From: Corynebacterium mucifaciens
GTDB taxonomy: Bacteria; Actinomycetota; Actinomycetes; Mycobacteriales; Mycobacteriaceae
Reading direction: 5' to 3'
Assembly (NCBI RefSeq): GCF_012396315.1
Contig: NZ_JAAXPF010000001.1
Span: forward strand, 124,001 to 188,000
Length of the DNA: 64,000 nucleotides
Below the pieces are notes generated by a model that searched no databases, was not told the DNA's origin, and was given only the letters and a program-made list of their open reading frames with translations. Shown one piece after another: positions 25,828 through 37,202 of this stretch. The position numbers and the translations under genes are program-made. The stretch's first letter is position 1; the number at the start of each line of letters is the position of its first letter.

Positions 25828-26292
25828 CTAGCGTGCTGCGTAAAACGTGCTTTCCGGGTCCATGTAGAACGGCAGGTTCTCGGAGCAGCCGTAGATACGT
25901 CCTGACACGAGCGGTTCGCGCACCGGCAGGTCCACAGCGATGCGGGAGTGCTCTTCGGCACCGGCGGGCAAGATGACCTCGCGCCGACCCACCTCCGCGT
26001 GCGAGTAGTCCACCGCAGTGACAATGCAGTACGCGGGAGTGTCAGGGTGCTTGCGGGTGACGTCGATCCAGAGCCTGCCGGTGGTGTCGTCGAGACGCTC
26101 CTGCGAAATGAACTCGGCCCGGACGGGTTCGTTGAAGCGGTCCATGATTGTTCTCACGCCGAAGAACAGCAGCGCGCCCACGAGGAGGACGGAGACGACG
26201 GCCACCACCTTGCCGCCGATGGAGCCGGATGCGGCCTTCGAGCCGTAGCGGTCGGAGGGGCGGGAGGTGGTGGCTGGGCTCGCTGTACTCAC
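25828..26292 (-). CDS. DUF4307 membrane protein
   Basis: A 154-aa protein with one membrane segment (residues about 28-50, VVAVVSVLLVGALLFFGVRT) and an external domain with FISQERLDDTTGRLWIDVTR, PAYCIVTAVDYSHAEVGRRE and a RIYGCSENLPFY end. This fits DUF4307, commonly found next to greA and mca in corynebacteria and mycobacteria. GTG start at 26292. It is divergent from mca. Unknown function. Confidence 0.85.
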   Translation of the reverse strand: MSTASPATTSRPSDRYGSKAASGSIGGKVVAVVSVLLVGALLFFGVRTIMDRFNEPVRAEFISQERLDDTTGRLWIDVTRKHPDTPAYCIVTAVDYSHAEVGRREVILPAGAEEHSRIAVDLPVREPLVSGRIYGCSENLPFYMDPESTFYAAR

Positions 26293-26389
26293 AGAAACGG
26301 CTCCTTGCAGGTGGTAAGGACTTCGGGGTTGATCGTACTAAGATGACGCGAAGGTAAAGAACTGGCCCTACAGACGTTGGAGTGATCGA

Positions 26390-27262
26390 GTGACCGGCTT
26401 GCGTTTGATGGCAATTCACGCCCATCCCGACGACGAATCCTCCAAGGGGGCGGCCACCATGGCCAAATACGCCGCGGAGGGCAACCGGGTACGCGTGGTG
26501 ACCTGCACCGACGGCAGGCGCGGCGACGTGCTCAACCCCGCAATGGACCGCCCGGGGGTGCTGGACAACATCTTGGACGTGCGGCGCGAGGAGATGGCCC
26601 GCGCGGCCGCGGCGCTCGGCGTGGAGCACGTGTGGCTGGGTTACGAGGATTCAGGCCTGCCGGAGGGCGATCCGCTGCCGCCGCTGCCCGAGGGATCGTT
26701 TGCCGTCCAGGATCCGGAAGACGTGGCGGTGAAGATCGTGGAGCAGATCCGCGAGTTTCGCCCCCACGTGATCATCACCTACGACGAAAACGGCGGGTAC
26801 CCGCACCCGGACCACCTCATGGTGCACACGGTGTCCATGCTCGCCTGGGAGCGCGCGGGGGATCCCGATTTCGCGCCCGAGGCCGGCGCACCGTGGACTC
26901 CGCTCAAGCTGTACTACTCCCACGGCTTTATTCTGCAGCGGATGAAGCTACTGCAGGAGCGGTTGATCCAGCGCGGCCAGAAGAGCCCGTACGAGCTGAT
27001 GATTAAACGGTGGGAGGAAAACGAGGGCGATGTGTTCGACCGCGTGACCACGCAGGTCGAGTGCGCCGCCTACTTCCAGCAGCGCGCAGATGCGCTGACC
27101 GCGCACGCCACGCAGATCGACCCGGCCGGGGCGTTCTTGGCCAGCCCGGTCGAGGACCAGCAAGAGGTGTGGCCCACCGAGGAGTTCGAGTTGGCCGCTA
27201 GCCGAGTGGAAACGACACTGCCGGAGACGGACCTGTTCGCGGGCATCGAGGAGGAGAAGTAA
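26390..27262 (+). CDS. mca: Mycothiol S-conjugate amidase
   Basis: A 290-aa zinc amidase that cleaves mycothiol-drug conjugates to a mercapturic acid and GlcN-Ins, a detoxification step limited to mycothiol-making actinobacteria. The metal site H12-P-D-D15 (AHPDDES), the PHPDH segment near residue 142 and the C-terminal FDRVTTQVECAAYFQQRADA block fit Mca rather than the deacetylase MshB. The GTG start follows GGAGTGATCGA. The next gene begins directly after the stop. Confidence 0.93.
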   Translation: MTGLRLMAIHAHPDDESSKGAATMAKYAAEGNRVRVVTCTDGRRGDVLNPAMDRPGVLDNILDVRREEMARAAAALGVEHVWLGYEDSGLPEGDPLPPLPEGSFAVQDPEDVAVKIVEQIREFRPHVIITYDENGGYPHPDHLMVHTVSMLAWERAGDPDFAPEAGAPWTPLKLYYSHGFILQRMKLLQERLIQRGQKSPYELMIKRWEENEGDVFDRVTTQVECAAYFQQRADALTAHATQIDPAGAFLASPVEDQQEVWPTEEFELAASRVETTLPETDLFAGIEEEK

Positions 27263-27562
27263 ATGACCACGTTCACCGTCGCCACCGCAAACGCCGCCAA
27301 CTGGGTCCTCGCGCAAGCTCCGGGGGAGACCCCGGTGGGGCCGGACTTTGGCAAGGCGTCGCCGATCGGTCTGCTACTGCTTGTCATTCTGGGTGTGGTG
27401 GTGCTGTTCATCGGCTGGTCGTTCCACCGCCGGTTCTCACGCTTCAAGCGTCGCCAGGCTTTTGCGGAGGCGCGTGGCATCGACCCGTTCGATGAGAAGG
27501 CCATCGATGCCGCTATGGAAAAGGCTGGACTTAAGGACCAGCGAAAGAAAAGCGCCTTCTAG
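27263..27562 (+). CDS. Small membrane protein linked to mca
   Basis: A 99-aa protein with a probable signal/anchor: one membrane helix at about residues 34-54 (IGLLLLVILGVVVLFIGWSF), then a basic segment (HRRFSRFKRRQ) and a cytoplasmic tail AIDAAMEKAGLKDQRKKSAF. The ATG follows the mca stop without a gap. A similar small gene follows mca in mycobacteria. Unknown function. Confidence 0.8.
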   Translation: MTTFTVATANAANWVLAQAPGETPVGPDFGKASPIGLLLLVILGVVVLFIGWSFHRRFSRFKRRQAFAEARGIDPFDEKAIDAAMEKAGLKDQRKKSAF

Positions 27563-27580
27563 CTGGCTAGAGTTGCAACC

Positions 27581-28360
27581 GTGTCTGTCCTTTCCAAGCT
27601 GCGATACCCGCTCTATCCGCTCTACGAGGCGCGCCTGAAACGCGAGCTCCGCGGCAAGAAGCGCCCGCGGCACATCGCTGTGATGGCGGACGGCAACAGG
27701 CGGTGGGCACGCGAGTCGGGCTTTGCGGACATCTCGCACGGCCACCGCGTCGGGGGCGCAAAGATCGGCGAGCTGGTGCGTTGGTCGGCAGAGATGGACG
27801 TGGAAGTGCTCACCATCTACCTGCTGTCTACGGAAAACCTGCAGCGCACCACCGAAGAGGTGGAGCTGCTCTTCGACATCATCTCCGGGGTGATCGAAGA
27901 CCTCGCCACGGAGCATTACACCTGCCGCGTGCGGTTGGTGGGGCATCTAGAGCTGCTGCCGGAGGACGTCGCCAAGCGGATGCGCGACAGCGCCGCTGCC
28001 ACTGACGAAAAGCCCGGGCTCACCGTCAACATCGCGGTGGGCTACGGCGGGCGGCAGGAGATCGTGGACGCGGTGCGCTCGCTTATCGACGCCAAAGCTC
28101 ACGCCGGAGTCGCCGCCAAGGACATGGCGTCCGAAATCACCGTGGAGTCCATCTCGGAACACCTCTATACCTCGGGCCAGCCGGACCCCGACTTGGTCAT
28201 CCGCACCTCCGGCGAGCAGCGCCTGTCCGGGTTTCTGCTCTGGCAGGCGGCGTATTCAGAGATTTGGTTCACGGATACCTACTGGCCGGCGTTTCGCAAA
28301 ATTGACTTCCTGCGCGCGCTGCGCGACTATTCGCAGCGCTCCCGCAGGTTCGGCAAGTAG
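27581..28360 (+). CDS. uppS: cis-prenyltransferase (Z-isoprenyl diphosphate synthase)
   Basis: A 259-aa undecaprenyl/decaprenyl-type synthase. The active-site motif HIAVMADGNRRWARESGF (residues about 31-48), YLLSTENLQR, AVGYGGRQEIVDAV and the C-terminal PDPDLVIRTSGEQRLSGFLL and YSEIWFTDTYWPAF are all present. Its position next to mca, coaA and glyA matches the short-chain Z-farnesyl diphosphate synthase (Rv1086-like) of mycobacteria better than the long-chain enzyme, but product length is not readable. GTG start at 27581. Confidence 0.9.
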   Translation: MSVLSKLRYPLYPLYEARLKRELRGKKRPRHIAVMADGNRRWARESGFADISHGHRVGGAKIGELVRWSAEMDVEVLTIYLLSTENLQRTTEEVELLFDIISGVIEDLATEHYTCRVRLVGHLELLPEDVAKRMRDSAAATDEKPGLTVNIAVGYGGRQEIVDAVRSLIDAKAHAGVAAKDMASEITVESISEHLYTSGQPDPDLVIRTSGEQRLSGFLLWQAAYSEIWFTDTYWPAFRKIDFLRALRDYSQRSRRFGK

Positions 28361-29284
28361 CTACAACTTACGCATGCGCACGCGCTGGACTGTGTGGTCG
28401 TAGTCTTTGCGCAGCACGAGCGACGCGCGCACGCGGGTGGGCAGGATGTTTTCCATCAGGTTGGGCAGGTTGATGGTTTGCCACAGCTCGCGCGCGGCGT
28501 ACGCGGCGGCGGCGTCGTCCATCGTCGCGTAGTCGGCGAAGTGGTTGCCGGGTTCGCGGAATGCCGTGTCGCGCAGTTTGAGGAAGCGCTCGATGTACCA
28601 GCGCTCGATGTCCTGGGTCTTCGCGTCCACGTAGATGGAAAAGTCGAACAGGTCGGAGACCATCAGGGTGGGCCCAGTCTGCAACACGTTGAGCCCCTCG
28701 AGGATGAGGATGTCCGGCTGGCGGACCTCGATGCACTGGTCGGGGAGGATGTCGTAGGCCTCGTGGGAATAGATCGGGGCCTTGACCACGGGCTGCCCGG
28801 ATTTCACCTCGGTGACAAAGCGCATGAGGTTGCGGCGATCGTATGATTCCGGGAAGCCCTTGCGCTGCATGATGCCACGCTCTTCCAACACCGCCCTGGG
28901 GTAGAGGAAGCCGTCGGTAGTGACAAGGTCCACCCGCGGGTGCGAGTCCCACCGCTGCAGCAAGACCTGCAGCACGCGCGCCGTGGTGGATTTGCCCACC
29001 GCCACCGATCCCGCCAACCCGATGATGAAGGGCACGTGCCCGGGGTCTCCGCCGATGAAGGTTTCGGTCGCCTTGGTCAGCTTTTGCCGCGCCCGTACCT
29101 GGAGGTGAATCAGGCGCGACAGTGGCAGGTAGATGTCCTCGACTTCCTGCAGGTCGAGGTTCTCGCCGATCCCGGAGAGCGCATCCAGTTCCGCCTCCGT
29201 GAGCACCTGGGGCATGGTGGCGCGGCGTTTTCGCCAATCCTCGCGGTGGAAGTCGAGGTACGGCGACGAATCGGCTCGAGACAT
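28361..29284 (-). CDS. coaA: Pantothenate kinase, type I
   Basis: A 307-aa kinase for the first step of coenzyme A synthesis. P-loop [17 protein letters not shown] near residue 90, [39 protein letters not shown] and EGLNVLQTG identify the prokaryotic type I enzyme. The start ATG 29284 ([12 protein letters not shown]) is conserved in style; another ATG lies 9 bases upstream. Its stop codon abuts the uppS stop (convergent), and it diverges from glyA. Confidence 0.95.
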   Translation of the reverse strand: MSRADSSPYLDFHREDWRKRRATMPQVLTEAELDALSGIGENLDLQEVEDIYLPLSRLIHLQVRARQKLTKATETFIGGDPGHVPFIIGLAGSVAVGKSTTARVLQVLLQRWDSHPRVDLVTTDGFLYPRAVLEERGIMQRKGFPESYDRRNLMRFVTEVKSGQPVVKAPIYSHEAYDILPDQCIEVRQPDILILEGLNVLQTGPTLMVSDLFDFSIYVDAKTQDIERWYIERFLKLRDTAFREPGNHFADYATMDDAAAAYAARELWQTINLPNLMENILPTRVRASLVLRKDYDHTVQRVRMRKL

Positions 29285-29398
29285 AGCCACCATTGTTACA
29301 CCCAGGGGAAAAGGGGAATGAATCTCGCTTCTTGGCGCAGCGGGTTTCCTATACTTCGACATGTTGTTACCAACGCGAGAAGAAAGGACCCGGTCGAA

Positions 29399-30691
29399 GT
29401 GTCTGAAGACCTCCGCTACCAGGATCTGGCCACCTACGACCCCGAGGTGCACGCCGCAATCGTGGCAGAGCTGGCGCGCCAGCGCGACACCTTGGAGATG
29501 ATTGCCTCCGAAAACTTCGTGCCGCGCTCCGTGCTGCAGGCGCAGGGATCTGTGCTGACCAACAAGTACGCGGAGGGCTACCCGGGCCGCCGTTACTACG
29601 GGGGCTGCGAGCACGTCGACGTGGTCGAGGACCTCGCCCGCGACCGTGCCAAAGAGGTGTTCGGCGCGGAGTACGCCAACGTCCAGCCGCACTCGGGCGC
29701 CCAGGCAAACGCCGCTGTGCTTATGGCACTGGCTGAGCCGGGTGACACCATCTTGGGCCTCGACCTGGCGCACGGCGGCCACCTCACCCACGGCATGAAG
29801 ATCAACTTCTCCGGCCGTCTCTACAACGTGGCTGCCTACCAGGTGGAGGAAGACACCCACCTCATCGACATGGCCAAGCTGCGCGAGCAGGCCCGGGAGG
29901 TCAAGCCGAAGGTCATCATCGCCGGCTGGTCCGCATACCCGCGCCACGAGGACTTCGCGGAGTTCCGCTCCATCGCGGACGAGGTCGGCGCCTACCTCTG
30001 GGTCGACATGGCGCACTTCGCCGGACTCGTGGCAGCGGGCCTGCACCCGAACCCGGTACCGCACGCCCACGTGGTGTCCTCCACCGTGCACAAGACGCTA
30101 GGCGGGCCGCGTTCCGGCTTCATCCTCACCAACGACCTGGAGCTGCACAAGAAGCTGAACTCCGCGGTGTTCCCGGGCCAGCAGGGTGGGCCGCTCATGC
30201 ACGTCGTGGCTGCCAAGGCCACCGCGTTCAAGATCGCGGGCACCGAGGAGTTCAAGGACCGGCAGCAGCGCACCCTCGCAGGTGCGAAGGTGCTGGCGGA
30301 GCGTCTGCTTGCCGACGACGCGCGTGAGGCCGGCGTCTCCGTCGTCTCCGGCGGCACCGAGGTCCACCTCGTGCTGGTTGACCTGCGCAATTCGCCGATG
30401 GACGGCCAGCAGGCCGAGGACCTGCTGCACTCTGTGGGCATTACCGTCAACCGCAACGCCGTGCCGTTCGACCCGCGCCCGCCGAAGGTGACGTCTGGGC
30501 TGCGCATCGGCACCTCCGCCCTGGCCACCCGCGGGTTCGGCGAGGAGGATTTCCGCGAGGTCGCCGACATCATCGCCGAGACCCTGATCAAGGGCGAGGA
30601 CGCCGACATCGAGACGCTGCGCGGCCGGGTCCGCGCGCTGGCGCAGCAGTACCCGCTCTACCCGGGCCTCGAAGACTGGAAGATGCTCTAG
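29399..30691 (+). CDS. glyA: Serine hydroxymethyltransferase
   Basis: A 430-aa PLP enzyme interconverting serine and glycine with tetrahydrofolate. Characteristic stretches: [57 protein letters not shown] and the PLP-lysine motif [16 protein letters not shown]. The start is GTG 29399, ten bases after AAAGGA; a -10 box TATACT lies at 29350-29355. The stop overlaps the convergent DUF5997 stop in the tetramer CTAG. Confidence 0.97.
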   Translation: MSEDLRYQDLATYDPEVHAAIVAELARQRDTLEMIASENFVPRSVLQAQGSVLTNKYAEGYPGRRYYGGCEHVDVVEDLARDRAKEVFGAEYANVQPHSGAQANAAVLMALAEPGDTILGLDLAHGGHLTHGMKINFSGRLYNVAAYQVEEDTHLIDMAKLREQAREVKPKVIIAGWSAYPRHEDFAEFRSIADEVGAYLWVDMAHFAGLVAAGLHPNPVPHAHVVSSTVHKTLGGPRSGFILTNDLELHKKLNSAVFPGQQGGPLMHVVAAKATAFKIAGTEEFKDRQQRTLAGAKVLAERLLADDAREAGVSVVSGGTEVHLVLVDLRNSPMDGQQAEDLLHSVGITVNRNAVPFDPRPPKVTSGLRIGTSALATRGFGEEDFREVADIIAETLIKGEDADIETLRGRVRALAQQYPLYPGLEDWKML

Positions 30692-31083
30692 TCGACGTCG
30701 CCAGCGGCGGGGTTTTCGGCTCCGTCGCTTGAGCCTCCGTGCCCGCGCTGCTCTGCGAGAGTGGCGCGGGCTTTTTGCAGCCACTGCGGCTGGTCTTCAA
30801 GCAGGGCACGAATCTCGTCGGTGGTCATCGCCTGCTCCACGCCGGCGTTTTTCAGCGCAGTGACGGAGATGCCGAGCTTCCGGGCGACTTCGGGGCGCGG
30901 GTGCGGTCCCCGCAGCCGGAGTTCCTGCAGCCACTGCGGCGGGTTGTCCTGCAGCTCGCGCAGCTCCGCGTGCGTCACCGCACCATCTTGGAACTCCTGC
31001 GGTGTGGCGGGGAGGTAAATTCCCAGTTTCTTTGCGGCGGTCACCGGCTTCATCGCGGTGCCGGAGGGGGTCTGATCAGTCAT
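30688..31083 (-). CDS. DUF5997 protein
   Basis: A 131-aa soluble protein. [54 protein letters not shown] and a second [14 protein letters not shown] segment identify DUF5997, an actinobacterial family with a duplicated PPxWLQ motif. It is divergent from a LysR-substrate-domain gene, an association that probably reflects joint function. Unknown role. Confidence 0.8.
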   Translation of the reverse strand: MTDQTPSGTAMKPVTAAKKLGIYLPATPQEFQDGAVTHAELRELQDNPPQWLQELRLRGPHPRPEVARKLGISVTALKNAGVEQAMTTDEIRALLEDQPQWLQKARATLAEQRGHGGSSDGAENPAAGDVD

Positions 31084-31107
31084 AGCAAAACGGTAGCATT
31101 GAGCGTC

Positions 31108-31689
31108 ATGCTCACCATCGCCTTTGCTACCGGCACTGAACCGGGCAAGTGGTTCCGTCGCTACGAGGAGCTCACCGGGGATCGCCTCGAGGCGGTCCCG
31201 TCCGATGACCCGTTCGCGCTCGTCGGCACGCAAGCGAAGGCCGTGCTTATGCGGCTTCCGGATGAACGGGTGGGCGACGAGCACCACGTCGTCCGCCTGT
31301 ACGAGGAGGCGCCAGGGGTCGCGGTGCCGAAAGACTCGGTGTACGCCGAGGTGGGGGAGGTTACGCTGGAGGATCTCGCGGAAGAAATCGTCAACTTTTC
31401 CGGGCAGTCGCCTATCGACGACCTTCGGTCTGCCCTGCAGGTGGTCGCCGCGAACGTCGGTGTGGCATACGCGCCGCTGCCGTTGCTGAAGAACCTTGCG
31501 CGCAAGCAGATCAAGGCCCTTCCGCTGCACGGGGAGGCGGCTGGGCAGACCGAGATTGCACTGGTGTGGCGCAAGGTGGACGATTCTGACGCTGTGCAGG
31601 ACTTCGTCGGCGTGACACGGGGCCGCACTGTCCGTTCCTCCCGTGGGAAGAAACACCCCCGATCAGGTGGGAAGCGGACCCGAGGTTAA
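31108..31689 (+). CDS. LysR-type substrate-binding domain protein lacking an HTH
   Basis: A 193-aa protein resembling the effector-binding half of LysR regulators (periplasmic-binding fold): MLTIAFATGTEPGKWFRRYE, VLMRLPDERV, YEEAPGVAVPKDS and LPLLKNLARKQIKALPL. No DNA-binding domain precedes it, since the region upstream is the divergent promoter. The C-terminus is very basic (RGKKHPRSGGKRTRG), which might contact nucleic acid. TAGCAT lies close upstream of the ATG, so the mRNA may be leaderless. Confidence 0.75.
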   Translation: MLTIAFATGTEPGKWFRRYEELTGDRLEAVPSDDPFALVGTQAKAVLMRLPDERVGDEHHVVRLYEEAPGVAVPKDSVYAEVGEVTLEDLAEEIVNFSGQSPIDDLRSALQVVAANVGVAYAPLPLLKNLARKQIKALPLHGEAAGQTEIALVWRKVDDSDAVQDFVGVTRGRTVRSSRGKKHPRSGGKRTRG

Positions 31690-31742
31690 CGCGATGTTCA
31701 TAATGGACGATGGACTTGTTCCACAAACGAAAGGCACAGATT

Positions 31743-32321
31743 ATGTTTTCCCGTAAAATTATCGCTTCCGCTGCCGCGTTGACGATTGGTGCGACCGGCC
31801 TCGTTGCCTGCTCCAACGACGACGACGCTGAGCCGACCTCCACCGAGGTTGTCTCCGAGACCGCGACGGAGACCGATACGGCTACCGAGACGACTTCGGC
31901 TGAGGAATCCACCACCTCCGCTGCTGCCGATGACGCCGAGGCGACCGAGGAAATCACCACCGCCGACGGCGCGACCGCCATGGTGCCGGCTGGCGTCGTC
32001 GCCGCGATGGACGAGTACGCGACGCCGGAGTGGGGCGAGCCGATGGCGGTCGAGGAGACCGACGGCGGCTGGATCGTGACCTACGACAACGAGCACTACG
32101 TCACCTGGAACGAGAACACCGGCGGCGCTCCGACGTGGGGCCAGATTGCCAACGAGTGGCTGACCGACGTCCGCCTGGACCAGAAGCTGGGCTTCCCGGT
32201 TGCCCCGGAGACCGAGAAGGATGACCAGTCCGGCTGGATCCAGGAGTTTGAGAACGGCACCATCGAGTGGACCCGCGGTGGCACCGAGGATGCCTTTACC
32301 GCAATCGTCACCGAGAAGTAA
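31743..32321 (+). CDS. LGFP-repeat lipoprotein
   Basis: A 192-aa surface lipoprotein: lipobox LVAC near residue 22, an acidic Thr/Glu linker (residues 25-75), then one or two LGFP repeats (QKLGFPVAPETEKDD, IQEFENGTIEW). LGFP modules are found in corynebacterial envelope proteins such as mycolyltransferases and are thought to bind cell wall. The start ATG 31743 is preceded by GAAAGG. A terminator follows. Confidence 0.85.
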   Translation: MFSRKIIASAAALTIGATGLVACSNDDDAEPTSTEVVSETATETDTATETTSAEESTTSAAADDAEATEEITTADGATAMVPAGVVAAMDEYATPEWGEPMAVEETDGGWIVTYDNEHYVTWNENTGGAPTWGQIANEWLTDVRLDQKLGFPVAPETEKDDQSGWIQEFENGTIEWTRGGTEDAFTAIVTEK

Positions 32322-32339
32322 TTCGGCTCGACGATTTAC

Positions 32340-32371
32340 GCGCCACCCTGCGGATGCGGGGTGGCGCTTTT
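32340..32371 (+). terminator. Intrinsic terminator
   Basis: GCGCCACCC pairs with GGGTGGCGC over a 10-base loop and is followed by TTTT; it lies 18 bases after the LGFP gene. Confidence 0.85.
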
Positions 32372-32413
32372 GCATGCTTGCGCGCGTTCACGCCCTTCAG
32401 GACAATGGGGCGC

Positions 32414-32944
32414 ATGCAAAAATCGGACTTTTTCATCCGGCCTATCCGGCCGGAGGACTATCCGCAGGTGCGCAGCATCTATGAGATGGGGCTGCAGACC
32501 GGCAACGCCTCCTGGGAGACCCAGGGGCAGACCTGGGAGCAGTTCTCCCGAAAAAAGATCATGGAGACGGTGTTTGTCGCCGTCGATGGGGAAGACGAGA
32601 ACAAAATTCTCGGCTGGGTGGGCGCCGCAAAAGCCTCGTCCCGGGCGGTGTTCTACGGGGTGGTGGAAGATTCCATCTACACGCACCCCGACGCGCGCGG
32701 CCGCGGCATTGGCGGAGCGTTACTCGACCACCTCATTCAGACCTGCATTGACCTGCACAAGTGGTCCATCCATTCTTGGATCTTCCCGGAAAACGAGGGA
32801 TCCGCGGGCCTGCACAGATCCCGCGGATTTGAAAAGGTGGGCACGTTCCACAACATGGCCCAGATGGCCTACGGCGACCGCCGAGGCCAGTGGCGCGATT
32901 GCGACATCTACGAGCTCATCTTGCCGATGTCGCGTGAATCCTAG
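32414..32944 (+). CDS. GNAT acetyltransferase (phosphinothricin acetyltransferase-like)
   Basis: A 176-aa acyl-CoA N-acetyltransferase: [40 protein letters not shown] (acetyl-CoA loop RGRGIG), [20 protein letters not shown] and [15 protein letters not shown] match PAT/YncA-like enzymes. GACAAT lies 7 bases before ATG 32414, suggesting a leaderless transcript; ATG 32405 is an alternative. Its stop overlaps the convergent exporter stop (CTAG). The substrate is unknown. Confidence 0.85.
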   Translation: MQKSDFFIRPIRPEDYPQVRSIYEMGLQTGNASWETQGQTWEQFSRKKIMETVFVAVDGEDENKILGWVGAAKASSRAVFYGVVEDSIYTHPDARGRGIGGALLDHLIQTCIDLHKWSIHSWIFPENEGSAGLHRSRGFEKVGTFHNMAQMAYGDRRGQWRDCDIYELILPMSRES

Positions 32945-34512
32945 CTCAGGTCCTCCTTGAGCTTTTCCTCGCGCACCGGCAGAAGCAGCAGGAAGGCGAC
33001 GATGGCCAGCGGAACCATCAGCTGGAACACCGGCGTGAGGCCGTCGTTGTAGGAGGTCAGCACCGCTTCTTTCACGGGCGCCGGCAGCTGCGCGACCAGC
33101 TCGGGGGTGAGGCGGTTCGCGCCGCCCTCGCCGAAGCGCTGCGCGTACTCCGCGCCCTCGGGGCCGAGTTGCGCCAACGCCTCCGGCAGTCGCTCCTGCA
33201 GGTTGTCGCGCATGTTGTGGATGAACAACGACCCGGACAGGGAGGCACCGATGGAGGAGCCGATCTGGCGGAAGAAGTTGTTCGTGGAGGTTGCGGTACC
33301 CACATTCGCGAGCGGGAACGAGTTCTGCACGATGAGGACGAGCACCTGCATGACCAGCCCGAGGCCGAAGCCGAAGATGAACATGTACACACCCAGCATG
33401 GTCAGCGAGGTTGTCACCTCCAACGTGGAGAACAGGTACAGGCCGAGCGTGGTCACCAGCATGCCCACGAGCGGGTACATCTTGTACCGGCCGGTCTTGG
33501 AGATGATGAAGCCGACAGCCATTCCGGTGACCAGCATGCCCACGACCATCGGCAGCATCATGAGACCTGCCTCGGTCGGGGTGAGCTGGTGCACCATCTG
33601 CAGGTAGGTGGGCAGGTACGCCAGGCCACTGGTCATAGCCAGGCCAAGCACGGTGCCGGCAAGCGTGGTCAGCACCATGTTGCGGTTGTGGAACAGGTCC
33701 ATCGGGATGAGCGGGTTCGTCGCGCGAAGCTCCACCAGGACGAATACCACCGCGGCAACGAGCGCGATCACACTGGTGGCGATGATGGTGGGGGAACTCC
33801 ATTCGTACTGGGTGCCGCCCCACGTGGTGGTGAGGATCAGCGACGTGGTTGCCACGACCATCAGCGTGGTGCCCAGGTAGTCGTAGTGCATCCCCTTCGC
33901 GGAGCCGCGGCGCAGCTTCAGCACAACCACGCACACGGTCATGGCGAGCAAACCCAATGGGATGTTCATCCACAGCGCCCAACGCCAGCCGGGACCGTCA
34001 GTGAACCAGCCGCCCAACACCGGGCCCAGCACGGAGGAAACGCCGAACACGGCGCCCATCACGCCCATGTACTTGCCGCGCTCGCGGGCGGGGACCACCT
34101 CGGCGATGATGGATTGGGAGTTCACCATCATGCCGCCGGCGCCCAGGCCCTGGACCGCGCGGCCGATGATGAGCAGCTCCATGGTGTTGGCGAAGCCGCC
34201 GAGGGCGGAGCCCACGACGAACAGGCCGATGCCCGTGATGTAGAGCCACTTGCGTCCGAGGACGTCGCCGAGCTTGCCGTTGACCGGCATGGCGATGGTC
34301 ATCGTGACCAGGAACGCGGAAATGACCCAGCTCATGTGGTCGACGCCGCCGAGCTCACCGACGATGGTGGGCAGCGCGGTGGCGAAGATCATCTGGCCGA
34401 GCGAGCTCATCAGCATGGTGAGCAGCAAGGCGGAAAAAATGATACCGACGTTTGGGGCGCCAGCGCCGGTCTTCGGCGTATCGGCTGCGCGCGTTTCTGC
34501 CGTATCTACCAT
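32941..34512 (-). CDS. DHA2-family (14-TM) MFS drug exporter
   Basis: A 523-aa proton-driven exporter. MFS motifs: [20 protein letters not shown] (motif A), [36 protein letters not shown] (motif C region) and a C-terminal half typical of EmrB/QacA-like proteins. About 14 hydrophobic segments. The start ATG 34512 overlaps the end of the TetR gene by 7 bases, so regulator and pump form an operon. The substrate is not predictable. Confidence 0.92.
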   Translation of the reverse strand: MVDTAETRAADTPKTGAGAPNVGIIFSALLLTMLMSSLGQMIFATALPTIVGELGGVDHMSWVISAFLVTMTIAMPVNGKLGDVLGRKWLYITGIGLFVVGSALGGFANTMELLIIGRAVQGLGAGGMMVNSQSIIAEVVPARERGKYMGVMGAVFGVSSVLGPVLGGWFTDGPGWRWALWMNIPLGLLAMTVCVVVLKLRRGSAKGMHYDYLGTTLMVVATTSLILTTTWGGTQYEWSSPTIIATSVIALVAAVVFVLVELRATNPLIPMDLFHNRNMVLTTLAGTVLGLAMTSGLAYLPTYLQMVHQLTPTEAGLMMLPMVVGMLVTGMAVGFIISKTGRYKMYPLVGMLVTTLGLYLFSTLEVTTSLTMLGVYMFIFGFGLGLVMQVLVLIVQNSFPLANVGTATSTNNFFRQIGSSIGASLSGSLFIHNMRDNLQERLPEALAQLGPEGAEYAQRFGEGGANRLTPELVAQLPAPVKEAVLTSYNDGLTPVFQLMVPLAIVAFLLLLPVREEKLKEDLS

Positions 34513-35114
34513 GGCATGTCCTTTGCGTAGTTCGAAAGATCTTGGGCGTATGTGATGAGCTGGGCGACTGGGTCGCCGCCGTCGGGCGGGTGCCAGAGGT
34601 AGCGGCTTACAACCCCTTGGAAGAGGGCGACGATGAAGTGCGTTTCGTCCTCGAGCGAACCGGTGTGCCGCCGGTCGTCTGGGAACCGCTCGAAGTGGTC
34701 GTAGACCGCGCGGCCCACCTGGGTGAGAAAGCCGCGCTTGCGGGCCGCCTCCGCCTGCAGGAGTCCCGGGTTTTTCTCCAGCAACTCTCTGCGGCACGCC
34801 GTGGCCGGCCCGTCGAAGCCGCCGGGGGCGACCTCGATGGAGCGGATGACGAGCTCGAGAACGTTGTCGCTTTGGGTCTGCTTGATCGCGGTCAACGATT
34901 CTTCGCTGAACGCGAACGGGAAGGACCCTAAGATGGCCTCGTCCTTGGAGTCGACGTAGTTGAAGAAGGTGCGCCGCGAAATGCCGGCGTCGCGGCAAAT
35001 GTCATCGACGGTGACATTGTCGTAGCCGCGTTCCTCCACCAGCCGGCCGGCCTCGTCGCGGATGCGCTGCTTCGTCTCGCGGCGCTTCTGCTCTCGGATC
35101 CCTTCATTTTGCAC
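34506..35114 (-). CDS. TetR-family repressor of the DHA2 exporter
   Basis: About 202 aa. The HTH is clear: [40 protein letters not shown]. The C-terminal TetR domain has [17 protein letters not shown] place the start at GTG 35114: the TAATAT -10-like box lies 8 bases upstream, implying a leaderless mRNA, while the longer TTG start would sit inside the palindromic operator. Translational overlap with the exporter gene and the operator at its own promoter indicate autorepression with drug-type induction (inference). Confidence 0.88.
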   Translation of the reverse strand: MQNEGIREQKRRETKQRIRDEAGRLVEERGYDNVTVDDICRDAGISRRTFFNYVDSKDEAILGSFPFAFSEESLTAIKQTQSDNVLELVIRSIEVAPGGFDGPATACRRELLEKNPGLLQAEAARKRGFLTQVGRAVYDHFERFPDDRRHTGSLEDETHFIVALFQGVVSRYLWHPPDGGDPVAQLITYAQDLSNYAKDMPW

Positions 35115-35139
35115 GGGGTGCAATATTACACCCGGTGCA
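35110..35139. promoter_or_regulatory. 30-bp palindromic operator over the TetR promoter
   Basis: The two 15-base halves (35110-35124 and 35125-35139) match at 13 of 15 positions; the core is GGTGTAATATTGCACC. It overlaps the putative -10 box and the start region of the TetR gene, the usual site for autorepression. Confidence 0.7.
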
Positions 35140-35141
35140 CA

Positions 35142-35645
35142 TTATGGCAAGCCCGCTGAAAGCTCCCCTTCTACCAGGGCGTTCGCGCCCTCGAGGTACC
35201 TCAGTTTTACTATCCCGGGCTCAAGCTTCTCGACGTCCCAACGGCCCTGCCCGTCATTGCACCCCTTCGTCAACGGAATGGATGTGCCGTCCTGGGCGAT
35301 GAGCGCAGTGCAGCCAGTCAGGGGGTAGGTCACCGACGCGGTGCCGCCACCAAACGTGGCGACCGCCGGCCAAGCCTTCACCTTCGCGTTGTCCTCCAAA
35401 CTGTTCAGCGTGCCGGTGTAGGTGCCGGTGGGGGCCGAAGGATCGTCGATAGGCAGCTGAGGCTGTGCGGTCACCGTCACGGTGGCGGGAACGTCGTTGG
35501 TCGGCGTCGGGCGGGGGTTGGTGTACCAGTACGCGGCCGCGAGCGCGATGCCGATGATGGCGGTGATGAGCGCAAGCACCCCGCCGATAACCCACGGCTT
35601 GTTCGGGCCGCCAGCGGTGCGCAGCTCGGAGAAAGAATCAGGCAT
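35142..35645 (-). CDS. Membrane-anchored hypothetical protein
   Basis: A 167-aa protein: short cytoplasmic start, one membrane helix (residues about 18-42, WVIGGVLALITAIIGIALAA), a Pro/Thr linker, and an external domain with GTYTGTLNSL, ATFGGGTASVTYPLTGCTAL and NDGQGRWDVEKLEPG, possibly a small beta-sandwich with one disulfide. Unrecognised. ATG 35645 sits directly behind the fumC terminator, so the G-rich arm of that hairpin may serve as its ribosome-binding site. Confidence 0.65.
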   Translation of the reverse strand: MPDSFSELRTAGGPNKPWVIGGVLALITAIIGIALAAAYWYTNPRPTPTNDVPATVTVTAQPQLPIDDPSAPTGTYTGTLNSLEDNAKVKAWPAVATFGGGTASVTYPLTGCTALIAQDGTSIPLTKGCNDGQGRWDVEKLEPGIVKLRYLEGANALVEGELSAGLP

Positions 35646-35651
35646 GAGAAA

Positions 35652-35681
35652 GCCCCCAGCTCGAAGTGATGTGCTGGGGGC
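35652..35681 (-). terminator. fumC terminator
   Basis: On the minus strand GCCCCCAGC, a 12-base loop, GCTGGGGGC and then TTTCT, 17 bases after the fumC stop. Confidence 0.8.
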
Positions 35682-35697
35682 AGATTCTAGTTCCGGT

Positions 35698-37098
<1,401 letters not shown>

Positions 37099-37202
37099 CA
37101 TGTGTCCTTTGCAACTATCTCGTGCACGCCCCACACTGCAAGGTGCGCGCGTGCCTGTCCATTGGACGATTATGCACGAACCAGACACGACGAGGAGACG
37201 AA

